Counted from the first letter of the stretch, positions 8,970-18,167 are shown. The stretch is 64,000 bases of DNA from Gammaproteobacteria bacterium (GCA_029245395.1 JAQWPL010000015.1:1-64000), one strand, 5' to 3'. Program-made: numbers and translations. Notes: generated from the letters alone by a model not told the origin.

Positions 8970-10085
8970 TTAGGGTGCTCGACTAAATTTCTGCACCCGC
9001 CGTCCGTCATTGACCTCTGCTGTGTAAATATCACCCAAGGAATCAACAGCGATATTGTGCACCCAGTCGAACTGACCGGCCTGGCGTCCACCGCGCCCAA
9101 TGGAGTCGACAATCTCCAGCGTTTCAATATCTACGATGCGCACTGTCATGTTGAGGCCATCCACCACGAATAACCAACGCTGGTTATCAAAAGTGGAAAC
9201 CTCCATGTCCCAGACTGACCCGTTACCCAGGGAAGCGGGGGATAAAATGGATTCCTCAACAAAAGTACCGTCTCGATCGAAGACTTGAAGCCGGTTGCCT
9301 TCACGGTCACTGACATAAACCAGATTTTCAGGACCTAGAAGAACATTGTGTACCGGACCACGGAATTGCCGCAGTGGTGCCAAGTCGGGTGAGTAACTCG
9401 GCAGGGGGCTGTCATCAGGTCTTTCGCCATAGGCGCCCCAATGCCTTTTATAAGCTCCGGTTTCACTATCGAATACCGCCACCCGCCGATTCAAATAACC
9501 ATCGGCAATATAGACTTCATTATTTTCTGTATCAACGGCCACATCAGCTGGCCGACCTAGTCTTTGGGTGTCATTACTGCCACCGGCTTCACCTACTATG
9601 CCGATAGTCATCAGATGCTCGCCGCTGCGGGTAAAGCGAGTCACTATGTGATCGTTTTCACCATTGCCGCCAAGCCAGACATTGTCTTCATCATCCACAT
9701 AAATACCATGCTCATTTTGTGGCCAGTCGTAATTGGGGTGGACCCATTGCTGGCTTCCCGAATCCCATTGCGGGCCACCCCAGGCCTGGATGAAATTACC
9801 GGCCTGATCAAATTCAATGACAGAGGGAGCAGGGATGCAACATTCAGATATAGGTGGATCCAGTACCTGGCCCATCTGACTTTCTATTATTGATTTCGGG
9901 CGATGCACAATCCAGATATGGTCATCATTACTGACTGCGATGCCTGCTACCTGTCCCAGGATCATGTTGTCAGGCAACTCCATCGGCCAGCTGGCATCCA
10001 CTGCATATTGGGGAACTGATTGCGCTGCCAGCAAAGTCGGAAGTAGCAGAAATAACAATGCACAGACTTGTTTTATAGTTTTCAT
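8970..10085 (-). CDS. Exported NHL-repeat propeller protein
   Basis: 371 residues with a signal peptide ending LLAAQS. The mature part is a six-bladed NHL propeller with repeated V-A-V-D-x-x-x-x-x-V-Y-I-A-D and G-x-x-x-V-Y-V-S-D elements, like peptidyl-alpha-hydroxyglycine lyase-type folds. An ATG at 10085 is preferred to the GTG at 10088 because AGGAG lies six bases upstream of the ATG. The ATG shares one base with the stop of the preceding cupin gene (TGATG), so translation is coupled. Ligand and reaction are unknown. A related protein is at 21215. Confidence 0.8.
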   Translation of the reverse strand: MKTIKQVCALLFLLLPTLLAAQSVPQYAVDASWPMELPDNMILGQVAGIAVSNDDHIWIVHRPKSIIESQMGQVLDPPISECCIPAPSVIEFDQAGNFIQAWGGPQWDSGSQQWVHPNYDWPQNEHGIYVDDEDNVWLGGNGENDHIVTRFTRSGEHLMTIGIVGEAGGSNDTQRLGRPADVAVDTENNEVYIADGYLNRRVAVFDSETGAYKRHWGAYGERPDDSPLPSYSPDLAPLRQFRGPVHNVLLGPENLVYVSDREGNRLQVFDRDGTFVEESILSPASLGNGSVWDMEVSTFDNQRWLFVVDGLNMTVRIVDIETLEIVDSIGRGGRQAGQFDWVHNIAVDSLGDIYTAEVNDGRRVQKFSRAP

Positions 10086-10720
10086 CACAGTCTCCTTAAT
10101 TCCAGGGTTTCAGCCAGATAGGCACGGGAGGCCCCGACATCCATCAACGGCACCACTTTGTCAGGGTCAATTCGGATCATAATGTAGGAGATATGATCAT
10201 CAATGTAAGTGAACTGGTGTCCGGTCCCTGCGGGAATGATATACACATCACCGGCATTGAGCTCCACTGTAGTGCTGTTTTCAATATCGAGACTGTTGGT
10301 GCCAGGGCCGTTTAAGTACATGACCGCACGGTAATCTGCCGGCCGACGCTCGGGATCAACCAGCATAGGGCCACTGCGGTTAGTCGCTGAACCGCTGAGG
10401 ACTACATAGACTTCTGTGACCAGATCGTGAGCCGCTACTGAACGAGGCCCTGCCTCTGACTGCGCACCACGGTGAGCAAGGGCTACCTGGACATTGGTTT
10501 TGCCTACATCCACCGATCGCAATTGCTGGTCTGTCAACCCGGTAAGCATGGCTGCTTCTATATATTGACTGATTTCTTCTGAAGAGATCAGGTTGGCTTC
10601 ACACATATCGCAAGACGGCTCTATCTCCTGTGCAAACAAAGGTGAAGACAATAAAGACAAAAGAGTAAGCAAAGAAACTGCGTATAACTTTGCGACATGT
10701 TTAATATTAAATCTGTTCAT
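10085..10720 (-). CDS. Exported cupin-domain protein
   Basis: About 211 residues. The start at 10720 gives a good signal peptide ending PLFAQ and has a GGGG-rich ribosome site. An upstream in-frame ATG at 10741 is less likely. After the leader comes a CDMC motif, then a single cupin barrel: TEVYVVLSGSA as motif 1 and LNAGDVYIIPAGTGHQFTYID as motif 2 (P-x-G-x-x-H). Cupins of this type bind a metal and may act as isomerases, dioxygenases or sensors, and the reaction here cannot be told. It is translationally coupled to the NHL propeller gene, suggesting the two proteins act in one periplasmic pathway. Confidence 0.78.
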   Translation of the reverse strand: MNRFNIKHVAKLYAVSLLTLLSLLSSPLFAQEIEPSCDMCEANLISSEEISQYIEAAMLTGLTDQQLRSVDVGKTNVQVALAHRGAQSEAGPRSVAAHDLVTEVYVVLSGSATNRSGPMLVDPERRPADYRAVMYLNGPGTNSLDIENSTTVELNAGDVYIIPAGTGHQFTYIDDHISYIMIRIDPDKVVPLMDVGASRAYLAETLELRRL

Positions 10721-11025
10721 GATGCCCCCCAGGCAGTACAAGCAGGTATGGCTGATAGTCGGAATATTGTTTCATTTATATCACAAAGAAGGCATTTCGA
10801 GTGGTCAGGTTTGTTTCAATCTTCTACCCACTTCCCGAAGACACTGATCAATAGGTAAAACCAATGATAAGGCCACGTTTAAACAATTAGACAGATGGTT
10901 ATCTGCTCTATATATTCGAGCTCAAGTCATAAACGAAGATTGGCTTCGTGCCGGGACACAAGGTGTACACCCTACATGAATAAACGTCTAATACAGCAAT
11001 AACTATCATTTAACAGGAGTGAACA

Positions 11026-11445
11026 ATGTCTTTAGCTGGATCCAAAACAGAACAGAATCTCAAGGATGCTTTCGCAGGTGAATCTCAGGCCAACCGCCGT
11101 TATCTTTATTTCGCTGCCAAAGCGGATGTAGAAGGTTACAACGATGTCGCCGCCGTTTTCCGCTCCACAGCAGAAGGCGAGACCGGTCATGCGCACGGCC
11201 ACCTGGAATATTTAGAGGAAACCGGAGATCCGGCAACTGGTCTGCCTATTGGCGGCACCTCGGACAACCTGAAAGCGGCAATAGCCGGCGAAACCCATGA
11301 GTACACTGACATGTACCCTGGCATGGCCAAGTCTGCACGGGACGAAGGCTTTGATGAAATTGCCGACTGGTTTGAAACACTGGCCAAGGCTGAACGCAGT
11401 CACGCCAACCGTTTCCAGAAAGCGCTGGACAGCCTGGACGCCTAA
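11026..11445 (+). CDS. Rubrerythrin (erythrin-type, no rubredoxin domain)
   Basis: 139 residues, ferritin-like four-helix protein. Seen: [19 protein letters not shown] with the first diiron Glu, [10 protein letters not shown] with E-x-x-H, the second half [12 protein letters not shown], and [11 protein letters not shown] with E-x-x-H. The C-terminal rubredoxin domain of classic rubrerythrins is absent. Such proteins reduce hydrogen peroxide or store iron. A strong terminator follows at 11466, but the next two genes (Fe-S/CCG protein and DUF3501) form the recurrent partner set of this rubrerythrin, so electron delivery by the Fe-S protein is inferred. The start has AGGAG eight bases upstream. 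Confidence 0.93.
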   Translation: MSLAGSKTEQNLKDAFAGESQANRRYLYFAAKADVEGYNDVAAVFRSTAEGETGHAHGHLEYLEETGDPATGLPIGGTSDNLKAAIAGETHEYTDMYPGMAKSARDEGFDEIADWFETLAKAERSHANRFQKALDSLDA

Positions 11446-11465
11446 TTCAGGTAATTTATTTTAAG

Positions 11466-11492
11466 GGCGGCCGGTCGGCCGGCCGCCTTTTT
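11466..11492 (+). terminator. Intrinsic terminator after the rubrerythrin gene
   Basis: A perfect nine-base stem, GGCGGCCGG at 11466-11474 and CCGGCCGCC at 11479-11487, with a TCGG loop and five T. It lies in the 65-base gap before the Fe-S gene, so the rubrerythrin mRNA is probably made in excess over the downstream genes through partial read-through. Confidence 0.85.
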
Positions 11493-11510
11493 ACATTAAA
11501 TCTACACAAA

Positions 11511-12866
11511 ATGAGTGACTCACCCGTAACACGAGAAGGTAGCCTCGAGGCCCCCACCCGTCATCCGGTGGACTGGCAGTCTCCTGATTTTTGGGAAGCT
11601 GATGCCCTGAATACTGAACTTGAGCGTGTCTTTGACATCTGCCATGGTTGTCGCCGCTGCGTCAGTCTGTGCAATGCCTTTCCAACACTCTTTGATCTGG
11701 TGGATGAATCCGCCACCATGGAAGTGGATGGTGTCGACAAGGCTGACTACCAGAAAGTCGTTGAGCAGTGCTATCTCTGCGACATGTGCTACATGTCAAA
11801 ATGCCCTTACGTGCCGCCCCATGAATGGAATGTGGATTTTCCGCACTTGATGTTGCGGGCCAAGGCAGTGAACTTCAAAAACAAAGGCGCTTCATTTCGG
11901 GATAAAACACTGACCAGTACAGACAAGGTGGCCAAAATGGCAACCATTCCACTGGTGGATGTAACCGTAAATTCCTTGAACAAAAACGGTGCTTTTCGCA
12001 AGGTATTGGAAAGTACGCTTGGCGTGCATCATGCGGCACCGTTACCAACCTATCATCGCAACAGTTTACGTAAACAGGTCGCGGCTTTTACCAAATCCTC
12101 AGTTTCAAAAACAATAGAACCAAAGGTTGTCGGACGTACCACAGGTAAAGTAGCGTTTTACGCCACCTGCTACGGCAACTACAACGCGCCTCACCTGGGC
12201 GAAGATTTTTACAGGGTATTCCAGCATAACGGCATACATATCGAATTGGTGCCCAAAGAAGTCTGCTGTGGCATGCCCAAGCTGGAGTTAGGCGATTTGG
12301 ATTCTGTTAAGGCATTAAAAGAAGCGAACATTCCTGTGTTGGCAAAACTGGTGGACGAGGGTTATGACTTGATTGCACCCATCCCTTCCTGCGTGCTTAT
12401 GTACAAACAGGAACTGCCTCTGCTGTTTCCAGACGATGAGGATGTGCAGAAAGTTAAAAAAGCTTTTTTCGATCCTTTTGAATATTTATTTTTGCGCCAC
12501 AAGGAAGGGGAATTCAATACAGCATTCGAGCAGAGCCTGGGCGATATCAGTTACCAGGTGGCATGCCACCTCCGGGTACAAAACATTGGATTGAAAACGC
12601 GGGATATTTTGAATCTGGTGCCGGAAACGACAGTGGTAGCCCAGGAGCGCTGCTCAGGTCACGACGGCACCTATGCCGTGAAAAAAGAAACTCATAAGTT
12701 CGCTGTAAAGATTGCCCGGCCCATTGTGAAGAAAGTGGATCAGCAGAAGCCAGATTATTTTATTTCTGATTGCCCGATGGCGGCCTCACACATTGCCGCC
12801 CTGTCAGAAAAAGTGGACAAGCCGGAGCATCCCATGACCTTGCTTCGTTTGGCATACGGGCTTTGA
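11511..12866 (+). CDS. (Fe-S)-binding CCG-domain oxidoreductase
   Basis: 451 residues. Two ferredoxin-type [4Fe-4S] motifs: CHGCRRCVSLC at 44-54 and CYLCDMCYMSKCP at 87-99. Two CCG (DUF224) domains follow: CYGN with EVCCGMPKLE, and QERCSGHD. The second is degenerate, with CSG in place of CCG. The architecture is that of GlpC and heterodisulfide reductase D subunits, which move electrons between a soluble donor and a quinone or disulfide. No signal peptide, hence cytoplasmic. The gene sits between rubrerythrin and DUF3501, an arrangement seen repeatedly in proteobacteria. The role as electron donor to rubrerythrin is inferred. Confidence 0.88.
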   Translation: MSDSPVTREGSLEAPTRHPVDWQSPDFWEADALNTELERVFDICHGCRRCVSLCNAFPTLFDLVDESATMEVDGVDKADYQKVVEQCYLCDMCYMSKCPYVPPHEWNVDFPHLMLRAKAVNFKNKGASFRDKTLTSTDKVAKMATIPLVDVTVNSLNKNGAFRKVLESTLGVHHAAPLPTYHRNSLRKQVAAFTKSSVSKTIEPKVVGRTTGKVAFYATCYGNYNAPHLGEDFYRVFQHNGIHIELVPKEVCCGMPKLELGDLDSVKALKEANIPVLAKLVDEGYDLIAPIPSCVLMYKQELPLLFPDDEDVQKVKKAFFDPFEYLFLRHKEGEFNTAFEQSLGDISYQVACHLRVQNIGLKTRDILNLVPETTVVAQERCSGHDGTYAVKKETHKFAVKIARPIVKKVDQQKPDYFISDCPMAASHIAALSEKVDKPEHPMTLLRLAYGL

Positions 12867-12884
12867 CCGTAGGCGGTCAAAGCC
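12859..12884 (+). other. Perfect hairpin spanning the stop codon of the Fe-S gene
   Basis: GGCTTTGACCG at 12859-12869 and CGGTCAAAGCC at 12874-12884 form an 11-base perfect stem with a four-base loop TAGG. The TGA stop (12864-12866) is inside the left arm. No T tract follows, so it is not a standard terminator. It may block 3' exonucleases or limit read-through into the DUF3501 gene. Confidence 0.55.
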
Positions 12885-12886
12885 GC

Positions 12887-12951
12887 GGGTCAGACCAAAA
12901 TTTACATATGATGGTGCCGGTTATAAATAAAGAAAAAATTTTGCTCTGACC
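12887..12951. repeat. Palindromic element with GGGTCAGA/TCTGACC ends (copy 1)
   Basis: GGTCAGA at 12888-12894 is repeated inverted as TCTGACC at 12945-12951. Next to these arms, CAAAATT and AATTTTG add an imperfect inner stem. It occupies most of the gap between the Fe-S and DUF3501 genes. The same end sequence occurs at 59824-59864, and a close variant (GGGGACAGA) at 17996-18030. REP-like elements of this kind are mobilised in other gammaproteobacteria by Y1 (REP-type) transposases, but none is in the window. Confidence 0.55.
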
Positions 12952-12971
12952 TCTATTTACTGGAATTAAAA

Positions 12972-13556
12972 ATGACAAATCTCACACGCGAAGATTTATG
13001 GTCCCTTGAAGATTACGCCATTAACCGTGATGAGTTCAGGGAAAAAGTGCTTGCCCATAAAAAGAACCGCAATCTGCAATTAAATGAAAACTCTCGACTG
13101 TTGTTTGAAGATGCCCTGACTCTGAAATACCAGATCCAGGAAATGCTACGCATTGAGAAAGTGTTTGAGGCTGCCGGAATTCAGGATGAACTGGATACCT
13201 ATAACCCGATGATCCCTGACGGGGATAACTGGAAAGCCACCTTCATGATTGAGTATGTGGATGTGGAGGAACGCAAGCTGCGTCTGCAGGAATTGAAGAA
13301 TGTGGAGGATCTGATCTGGATGCAGGTAGAAGGACATGACAAAGTCTATGCGATTGCTGACGAGGACATGGAGCGGGCAAACGAAACCAAGACATCCAGT
13401 GTACATTTCGTCTGCTTTCAACTGAGTATTGATATGGTTGCTGCAGCAAAACAAGGATCAACTATTCTGGCAGGCTGCGACCTGGAAGGTTTCAGGATCG
13501 GACCCTCACCCTTGCCTGACAACGTGGCTGATAGTCTGCGCCAGGATCTGGCCTGA
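12972..13556 (+). CDS. DUF3501 family protein
   Basis: 194 residues, soluble, no signal peptide, beginning LTREDLWSLEDYA and R-x-x-F-R. This matches the DUF3501 family, known almost only as the neighbour of rubrerythrin and the CCG Fe-S protein. The protein is rich in charged residues, with IEYVDVEERK in the middle and a C-terminal FRIGPSPLPD. No cofactor motif is visible. There are 105 bases between it and the Fe-S gene, filled by a hairpin and a palindromic element. Function is unknown, and a role in peroxide defence is inferred from context. Confidence 0.82.
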   Translation: MTNLTREDLWSLEDYAINRDEFREKVLAHKKNRNLQLNENSRLLFEDALTLKYQIQEMLRIEKVFEAAGIQDELDTYNPMIPDGDNWKATFMIEYVDVEERKLRLQELKNVEDLIWMQVEGHDKVYAIADEDMERANETKTSSVHFVCFQLSIDMVAAAKQGSTILAGCDLEGFRIGPSPLPDNVADSLRQDLA

Positions 13557-13729
13557 TTATTCCTTTCCTTTAGTAAGGTCACCCCTACAATGGCGTGATG
13601 TCTTTCCCCGGCAGGCTATTTGCCCTGTATTGTGGTATTTTTCGCTGTTCGCAAGGGGAAATTATTAGAACATCAGCCTCTATTTATAATTAATTTATTT
13701 ACAACCGATTTCAGGAGAGACTTTTCCAC

Positions 13730-15025
13730 ATGAATTTACGTTTTTTTATTTTTATAGCCGCCACTTTTTTTCTGTTTGCCTGTTCTGATCAGACATCCAC
13801 TGTTTCTGGTGATAACGAACAGGGTGTCGAAATTCCGATTGATGAATCTACTATTTTTATTACCAATGCTTCCATCATTGTTGGTAATGGAGAAGTTATA
13901 CAGGGCGGCAGTGTCCTGCTTGAAGATGGCCTAATAAGCGAAGTCGGTACCAATGAAGTGGCGCCGCTAAATGCCCGCGTAATTAACGCTTTAGGAAAGA
14001 CAGTCATGCCAGGCTTTATTGAAGGCCACCGTCACGTCATCCAGGGTAATCCGGATGAGTGGATGGCAGACCGAGCCGAGGCAAGCATGCAGGAGTTTCT
14101 GGAAGCTGGTTTTACAACAGTGCTCTCGGCGATTGATGCGCCTCAAATTCTTGAATTGCGTCGCATGATCAATGAGGGCGAAATGGCAGGTCCGCGCTTG
14201 ATAACCGGAACTTTCGTTCCGGTTAATGTGCTACCTCCGACTGGGCAGCAGGGTGATCCTGCACGTTTTGATCAATCGCGACCTCCCGGGCGTCCAACCG
14301 ATCCAGCTGACGCAATTCCTGATCAGGTAATTATTGATGCCGTTCAAAATGCGGCAGATGCCGGTTATGACATGGTAAAAACCGTTGTGACGGTCACACC
14401 AGGCGGACCAGCAATAGAGTCTTTGAAGCTAATGGTATCTGAAGCGCACCGCCATGGTTTGAAAGCGATTGTGCACGCTGTGTCAGTGACCGATGCGCTG
14501 GCAGTTCTTGAAGCTCAGCCAGATCATCTTGTTCATACGCCCCACATCATGCAGCTCACAGAAGAACAGGCGCAGACTATCGCCGATGCTGGTATTCCCA
14601 TGATGTCTACACTCAGTACTTTTGTGCCTTTTTATGATGAAAACAACCAGCCCATTTTCAGGGATGCACAACCTTACCCCTGGAATACGCTTAACAGTGC
14701 CGGACAAGGCCCGGTAAATGGACGGTTGTTATGGGAAGCAGGCATAGTGTATGGCTTTGGCACGGATACCTCTTATCTTCCGCGCGATACCCTGAAACAC
14801 GAATTGAAGGCCTTACACCTGACCTTTTCTGAACTGGACATTATCAAAATCATGACTACAGGTACGGCCGAAGCCATTTGGATGCAGGATGAAATTGGTA
14901 CGCTGGAATCGGGCAAAGCGGCTGACATTGTGATACTTGAAGGTAACCCTTTGGAAGATCTGTATGACCTGCTGAAAGTTAATATGGTGATAAAAGGTGG
15001 CGAAATTGTTGTTAACAAGATGTAG
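13730..15025 (+). CDS. Lipoprotein amidohydrolase (imidazolonepropionase-like)
   Basis: 431 residues. A lipoprotein signal ends in the lipobox LFAC, so it is membrane-anchored on the outer face. The mature part is an amidohydrolase TIM barrel with a flanking beta-sandwich: GKTVMPGFIEGHRHV (the metal motif is H-x-H in most homologues, here H-R-H), a possible metal Lys in DMVKTVV, a conserved His in LKAIVHAVS and in DHLVHTPH, an Asp in GFGTDTSY, and the closing LESGKAADIVILEGNPLED. The family hydrolyses cyclic amides, or peptides such as prolyl dipeptides. The substrate is not known. The next gene starts six bases after its stop, so the two are in one operon. Confidence 0.85.
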   Translation: MNLRFFIFIAATFFLFACSDQTSTVSGDNEQGVEIPIDESTIFITNASIIVGNGEVIQGGSVLLEDGLISEVGTNEVAPLNARVINALGKTVMPGFIEGHRHVIQGNPDEWMADRAEASMQEFLEAGFTTVLSAIDAPQILELRRMINEGEMAGPRLITGTFVPVNVLPPTGQQGDPARFDQSRPPGRPTDPADAIPDQVIIDAVQNAADAGYDMVKTVVTVTPGGPAIESLKLMVSEAHRHGLKAIVHAVSVTDALAVLEAQPDHLVHTPHIMQLTEEQAQTIADAGIPMMSTLSTFVPFYDENNQPIFRDAQPYPWNTLNSAGQGPVNGRLLWEAGIVYGFGTDTSYLPRDTLKHELKALHLTFSELDIIKIMTTGTAEAIWMQDEIGTLESGKAADIVILEGNPLEDLYDLLKVNMVIKGGEIVVNKM

Positions 15026-15031
15026 CGTTTT

Positions 15032-16207
15032 ATGAACAAATTACTGGTAATTCTTTCTCTGTCATTATGCTCTTTTAGCAGTGTGGCCCAGGATTTTCGG
15101 GCAGCGCCCCCGTTGCCGGAATTTCCACAGCACTTCCAGACGACGGAATATGAAATTCAGGTCGATCTGGTAGCAAATGGTCTTTCCAACCCCTGGTCCA
15201 TCGCCTTTCTGCCGGATGGTGACATGCTAGTCACTGAACGTGCTGGCAGATTAAGGCGTATCAGTAATGGCGAGCTGGCTGCGCAACCCATCAACGGAGT
15301 GCCGGAAGTTAAAATTACTGTGTTGGGTGGTTTGCTGGATGTATTGCTACATCCTGATTTTGCCAGTAATCAGGTTCTGTATTTAAGTTATGCCAAGGGT
15401 AGAGAAGAAGATAATCTTTCTACAACCGCCTTGGCCCGCGCCTCTCTGAATGGTGACACTCTGGTTGGTCTGGAAGATATTTTTATCGCTAACTCATGGA
15501 GTACGTCACCCACCAATTTTGGTGGTCGTATGGTCTTTGGTGAAGACGGTAAGCTTTATATGACCATTGGAGAACGTCAGGAAGAAACCCGTGCGCAGGA
15601 TTTAATGGATCATGGCGGTAAAGTTATACGACTGAATGAAGATGGTTCAGTGCCAACGGACAATCCTTTTGTTACCCGTGATAATGTCATGGAAGAAATA
15701 TTTGCTTTAGGTATTCGTAGTCCGCAAGGGCTGGCATTGCATCCTGATACCGGGGAGTTGTGGGAAAACGAACATGGCCCACTGGGTGGTGATGAGATCA
15801 ATATCATTCAGGCTGGAAAAAATTATGGCTGGCCACTTGCAACCTACGGACTGGATTACGATGGATTTCCATTCAGTGAAGAAACTGAAGGGAAGGGTCT
15901 GGAACAACCATTCCTGTACTGGATTCCCTCCATTGCAGTTTCCGGTATTAGTTTCTATGTCGGCGATGCCTTTCCGAATTGGCAAGGCAATACGTTTGTA
16001 GGCTCGATGGTTATGGGCCGTACACCCATGACCGGACATATCCAGCGTATCACCTTCAGTGATGAAGGCGTGCCCTTAGCGCGTGAACCGATCCTGGTGG
16101 ACCTGCATCAGCGCATTCGTGATGTCAGGCCAGGCCCGGATGGCAATTTGTATGTGTTGACTGATCAGAATCCTGGTGCGGTTTTGCGGATTTCTCCAAC
16201 CCCTTAG
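15032..16207 (+). CDS. Exported PQQ-dependent sugar dehydrogenase (GSDH family)
   Basis: 391 residues with a signal peptide ending SSVAQ. Family motifs: NPWSIAFLPDGDMLVTERAG, GGLLDVLLHPDFA, GIRSPQGLALHPDTGELW, ENEHGPLGGDEINIIQ and GKNYGWPLATYG, plus a C-terminal GPDGNLYVLTDQ. The conserved His of the catalytic loop (usually HRNPQG) is replaced here: the sequence reads LGIRSPQG, with I-R in place of H-R. Relative to the paralogues at 24534 and 49395 this may alter activity. It lies six bases after the amidohydrolase gene and 16 bases before a membrane protein gene. Confidence 0.88.
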   Translation: MNKLLVILSLSLCSFSSVAQDFRAAPPLPEFPQHFQTTEYEIQVDLVANGLSNPWSIAFLPDGDMLVTERAGRLRRISNGELAAQPINGVPEVKITVLGGLLDVLLHPDFASNQVLYLSYAKGREEDNLSTTALARASLNGDTLVGLEDIFIANSWSTSPTNFGGRMVFGEDGKLYMTIGERQEETRAQDLMDHGGKVIRLNEDGSVPTDNPFVTRDNVMEEIFALGIRSPQGLALHPDTGELWENEHGPLGGDEINIIQAGKNYGWPLATYGLDYDGFPFSEETEGKGLEQPFLYWIPSIAVSGISFYVGDAFPNWQGNTFVGSMVMGRTPMTGHIQRITFSDEGVPLAREPILVDLHQRIRDVRPGPDGNLYVLTDQNPGAVLRISPTP

Positions 16208-16223
16208 TTTGAGTGATTTAGAC

Positions 16224-16970
16224 ATGGTTGATGCAATTTCAGATACAAAAATAAAGCAGCCAATTAAATTTTCATTCTTCTTCTGGATGGCGCTGGCCAT
16301 GGCCTTCTTTATCTTCAGCGGCTTTGGGCTCACTTACCTGCAGCCAATGGCGACCCGTACCGGCCTGCCATTACCGCCGATAGTCCACTTGCATGGCGTG
16401 GTTTTTTTCAGCTGGATTCTTTTGCTGGTAGTTCAACCGTTACTAGTGAATACCGGCAATGTAAAACTGCACAGAAGCGTAGGCACTTTTGGTATTGTCA
16501 TAGCTGCCATGCTGATTTTGATGGGCAGCTTGATCACCATCATGTTTGCCGGTTCCCAGATTGGGAATCGAACACCTGATTATCCGAACCTGATGTACTT
16601 GTCAGTGATGGCGGTCATTGGTTTTGCTGCATTGTTCTGTCTGGCCATCCGTAATGTCCGCACACCGGAGAGCCACAAACGACTGATTCTGTTTGCTACC
16701 ATATTTTTGCTGCCGCCCGGCATTAACCGTTTGTACATGGTGCTCTTTGAGCTGGTTAATGCACCCGTTTTCTGGACCTACCTAACCATGGACATGTTAG
16801 TAGTCGCCATATTGATTTATGACTGGCGGTCTCTGGGTAAAATCAGCAAGGCGTCAATGATTGGCGCTTCCTGTGTTGTAGTGCCTCATGTGTTGCATGT
16901 GGTGCTGGCAGATTCCGGTGCCTTTTTAAGTTTTTATGCGCTACTCGAAGGGCTGGCTTATTACAGATGA
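16224..16970 (+). CDS. Multi-pass inner-membrane protein of unknown function
   Basis: About 248 residues with seven likely membrane helices. Conserved-looking polar sites are IVHLHGVVFFSW (two His), KLHRSVGTFG, ESHKRLIL and VVPHVLHVVLADS. Paired His in helices hint at haem or metal binding, like small b-type cytochromes, but no family is assigned with certainty. The start at 16224 has a GAG-containing ribosome site nine bases upstream, and an earlier in-frame ATG (16176) lies inside the previous gene. It is the third gene of the 13730 operon. A redox role beside the sugar dehydrogenase is inferred. Confidence 0.7.
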   Translation: MVDAISDTKIKQPIKFSFFFWMALAMAFFIFSGFGLTYLQPMATRTGLPLPPIVHLHGVVFFSWILLLVVQPLLVNTGNVKLHRSVGTFGIVIAAMLILMGSLITIMFAGSQIGNRTPDYPNLMYLSVMAVIGFAALFCLAIRNVRTPESHKRLILFATIFLLPPGINRLYMVLFELVNAPVFWTYLTMDMLVVAILIYDWRSLGKISKASMIGASCVVVPHVLHVVLADSGAFLSFYALLEGLAYYR

Positions 16971-17043
16971 TTGCTTGTTTTTGTCAACAAGCTCATTTTC
17001 ATTAATTAAATTTCAGCAAGTAAATTGAAAGCAGGGGAATAAC

Positions 17044-17958
17044 ATGAAATTTTTGACACTAAAAACATTGTTAGTTAGGACATTGCCTGTCATGTGTCTC
17101 GTTGCAATGTTCGGTAGCACTATCAGTGTGGCTCAACCCAATCGCATTCAACCTGCAGCAGTACCAGACGCTGTGGTTATGCCGCGCCCAACTGAAGCGC
17201 AGCTTGAAGCCACAGAAGCGGCACTGGATGTTTTTCTCAATGACTTATCCGGCGGTCTGCGTGATGTAGTTGATGCCTACCCCTATCTGTTACAGGTCGC
17301 TCCACGACCAGGCGTAAATTCGGCACTGGTCCCGAATCTGAATCCCCGATTTGAAGCCAAGCATGAGGCTAACAAGGCCAGGGCAGCACAGGGTGATGTG
17401 GATGTTCTGTTTATGGGGGATTCCATCACTGACTTCTGGCGCAATGAAGAAGGACGCTTTGCAGGCAAACCAGTGCAGGATGAATATTTCGGCGATTTGA
17501 ATATTGCCAATTTCGGTATTGCTGGTGATACCACCCAAGGAGTTTTGTTCCGCCTCGATAACGGCGAAGGAGAAGGCTATTCACCCAAAGCGATCATGTT
17601 GATGATTGGTACCAATAACACGCGCGCCAATATTGCCGGAGAAATTGCAGAAGCTGTAGGTGCGATAGTGCTGTCATTACAGAATCATTTCCCTGAAGCA
17701 AAAATTATGCTGCTGGGTATTTTTCCTAGAAGCATGCCGGACAGTCCATTGCGGCCTCAGATTGCCGAGATCAACAATATCATCAGTCGGCTGCATGACG
17801 GTGAACAAGTATTTTACAAGGACATCGGCGCAGTCTTCCTGTCTCCAGACGGCAGTATTTCGGAAGAGATCATGAGTGATGGCTTACATCCTGGCACCCA
17901 AGGGTATCGGCTGTGGGCTGAAGCTGTGAATGATGATTTACGCGCTTTGTTGCGCTGA
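17044..17958 (+). CDS. Exported SGNH/GDSL hydrolase
   Basis: 304 residues. A signal peptide (cut after SVAQ) is followed by an 80-residue linker, then an SGNH domain similar to platelet-activating-factor acetylhydrolase subunits. Block I is FMGDSITDFW with the nucleophile Ser, block II NFGIAGDTTQG with Gly, block III IGTNNTRAN with Asn, and block V SDGLHPGTQGY with Asp and His. All four catalytic positions are present. It probably de-esterifies a lipid or acetylated sugar in the periplasm. The gene starts 73 bases after the membrane protein gene and is closed by a palindromic terminator at 17993. Confidence 0.88.
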   Translation: MKFLTLKTLLVRTLPVMCLVAMFGSTISVAQPNRIQPAAVPDAVVMPRPTEAQLEATEAALDVFLNDLSGGLRDVVDAYPYLLQVAPRPGVNSALVPNLNPRFEAKHEANKARAAQGDVDVLFMGDSITDFWRNEEGRFAGKPVQDEYFGDLNIANFGIAGDTTQGVLFRLDNGEGEGYSPKAIMLMIGTNNTRANIAGEIAEAVGAIVLSLQNHFPEAKIMLLGIFPRSMPDSPLRPQIAEINNIISRLHDGEQVFYKDIGAVFLSPDGSISEEIMSDGLHPGTQGYRLWAEAVNDDLRALLR

Positions 17959-17992
17959 GCTTGATAATCTAAATTATGCTCGATGAGGAAAT

Positions 17993-18034
17993 AAAGGGGA
18001 CAGATTTATTTTTTAAATAAATCTGTCCCCTTTT
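17993..18034. repeat. Palindrome GGGGACAGATTTATTT (copy 2), doubling as terminator
   Basis: A perfect inverted repeat with 19-base arms (17993-18011 and 18015-18033) and a three-base loop. The core is GGGGACAGA plus its inverse TCTGTCCCC. A T run follows on the plus strand and A's precede it, so it can terminate both the SGNH gene and transcripts from the other side. Its ends resemble the GGGTCAGA palindromes at 12887 and 59824. Confidence 0.75.
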
Positions 18035-18167
18035 AGAAATAACGCTATCTAGGTAAATGAGCAAAAAATATTAATTTACACTATTTCTCTAGACTGGATT
18101 TTTATACCACTTTATTCTTTAGTGGCTTATTCAGGAGTCTGTTTCCAGAAACTCGGCTTAGGTATAG

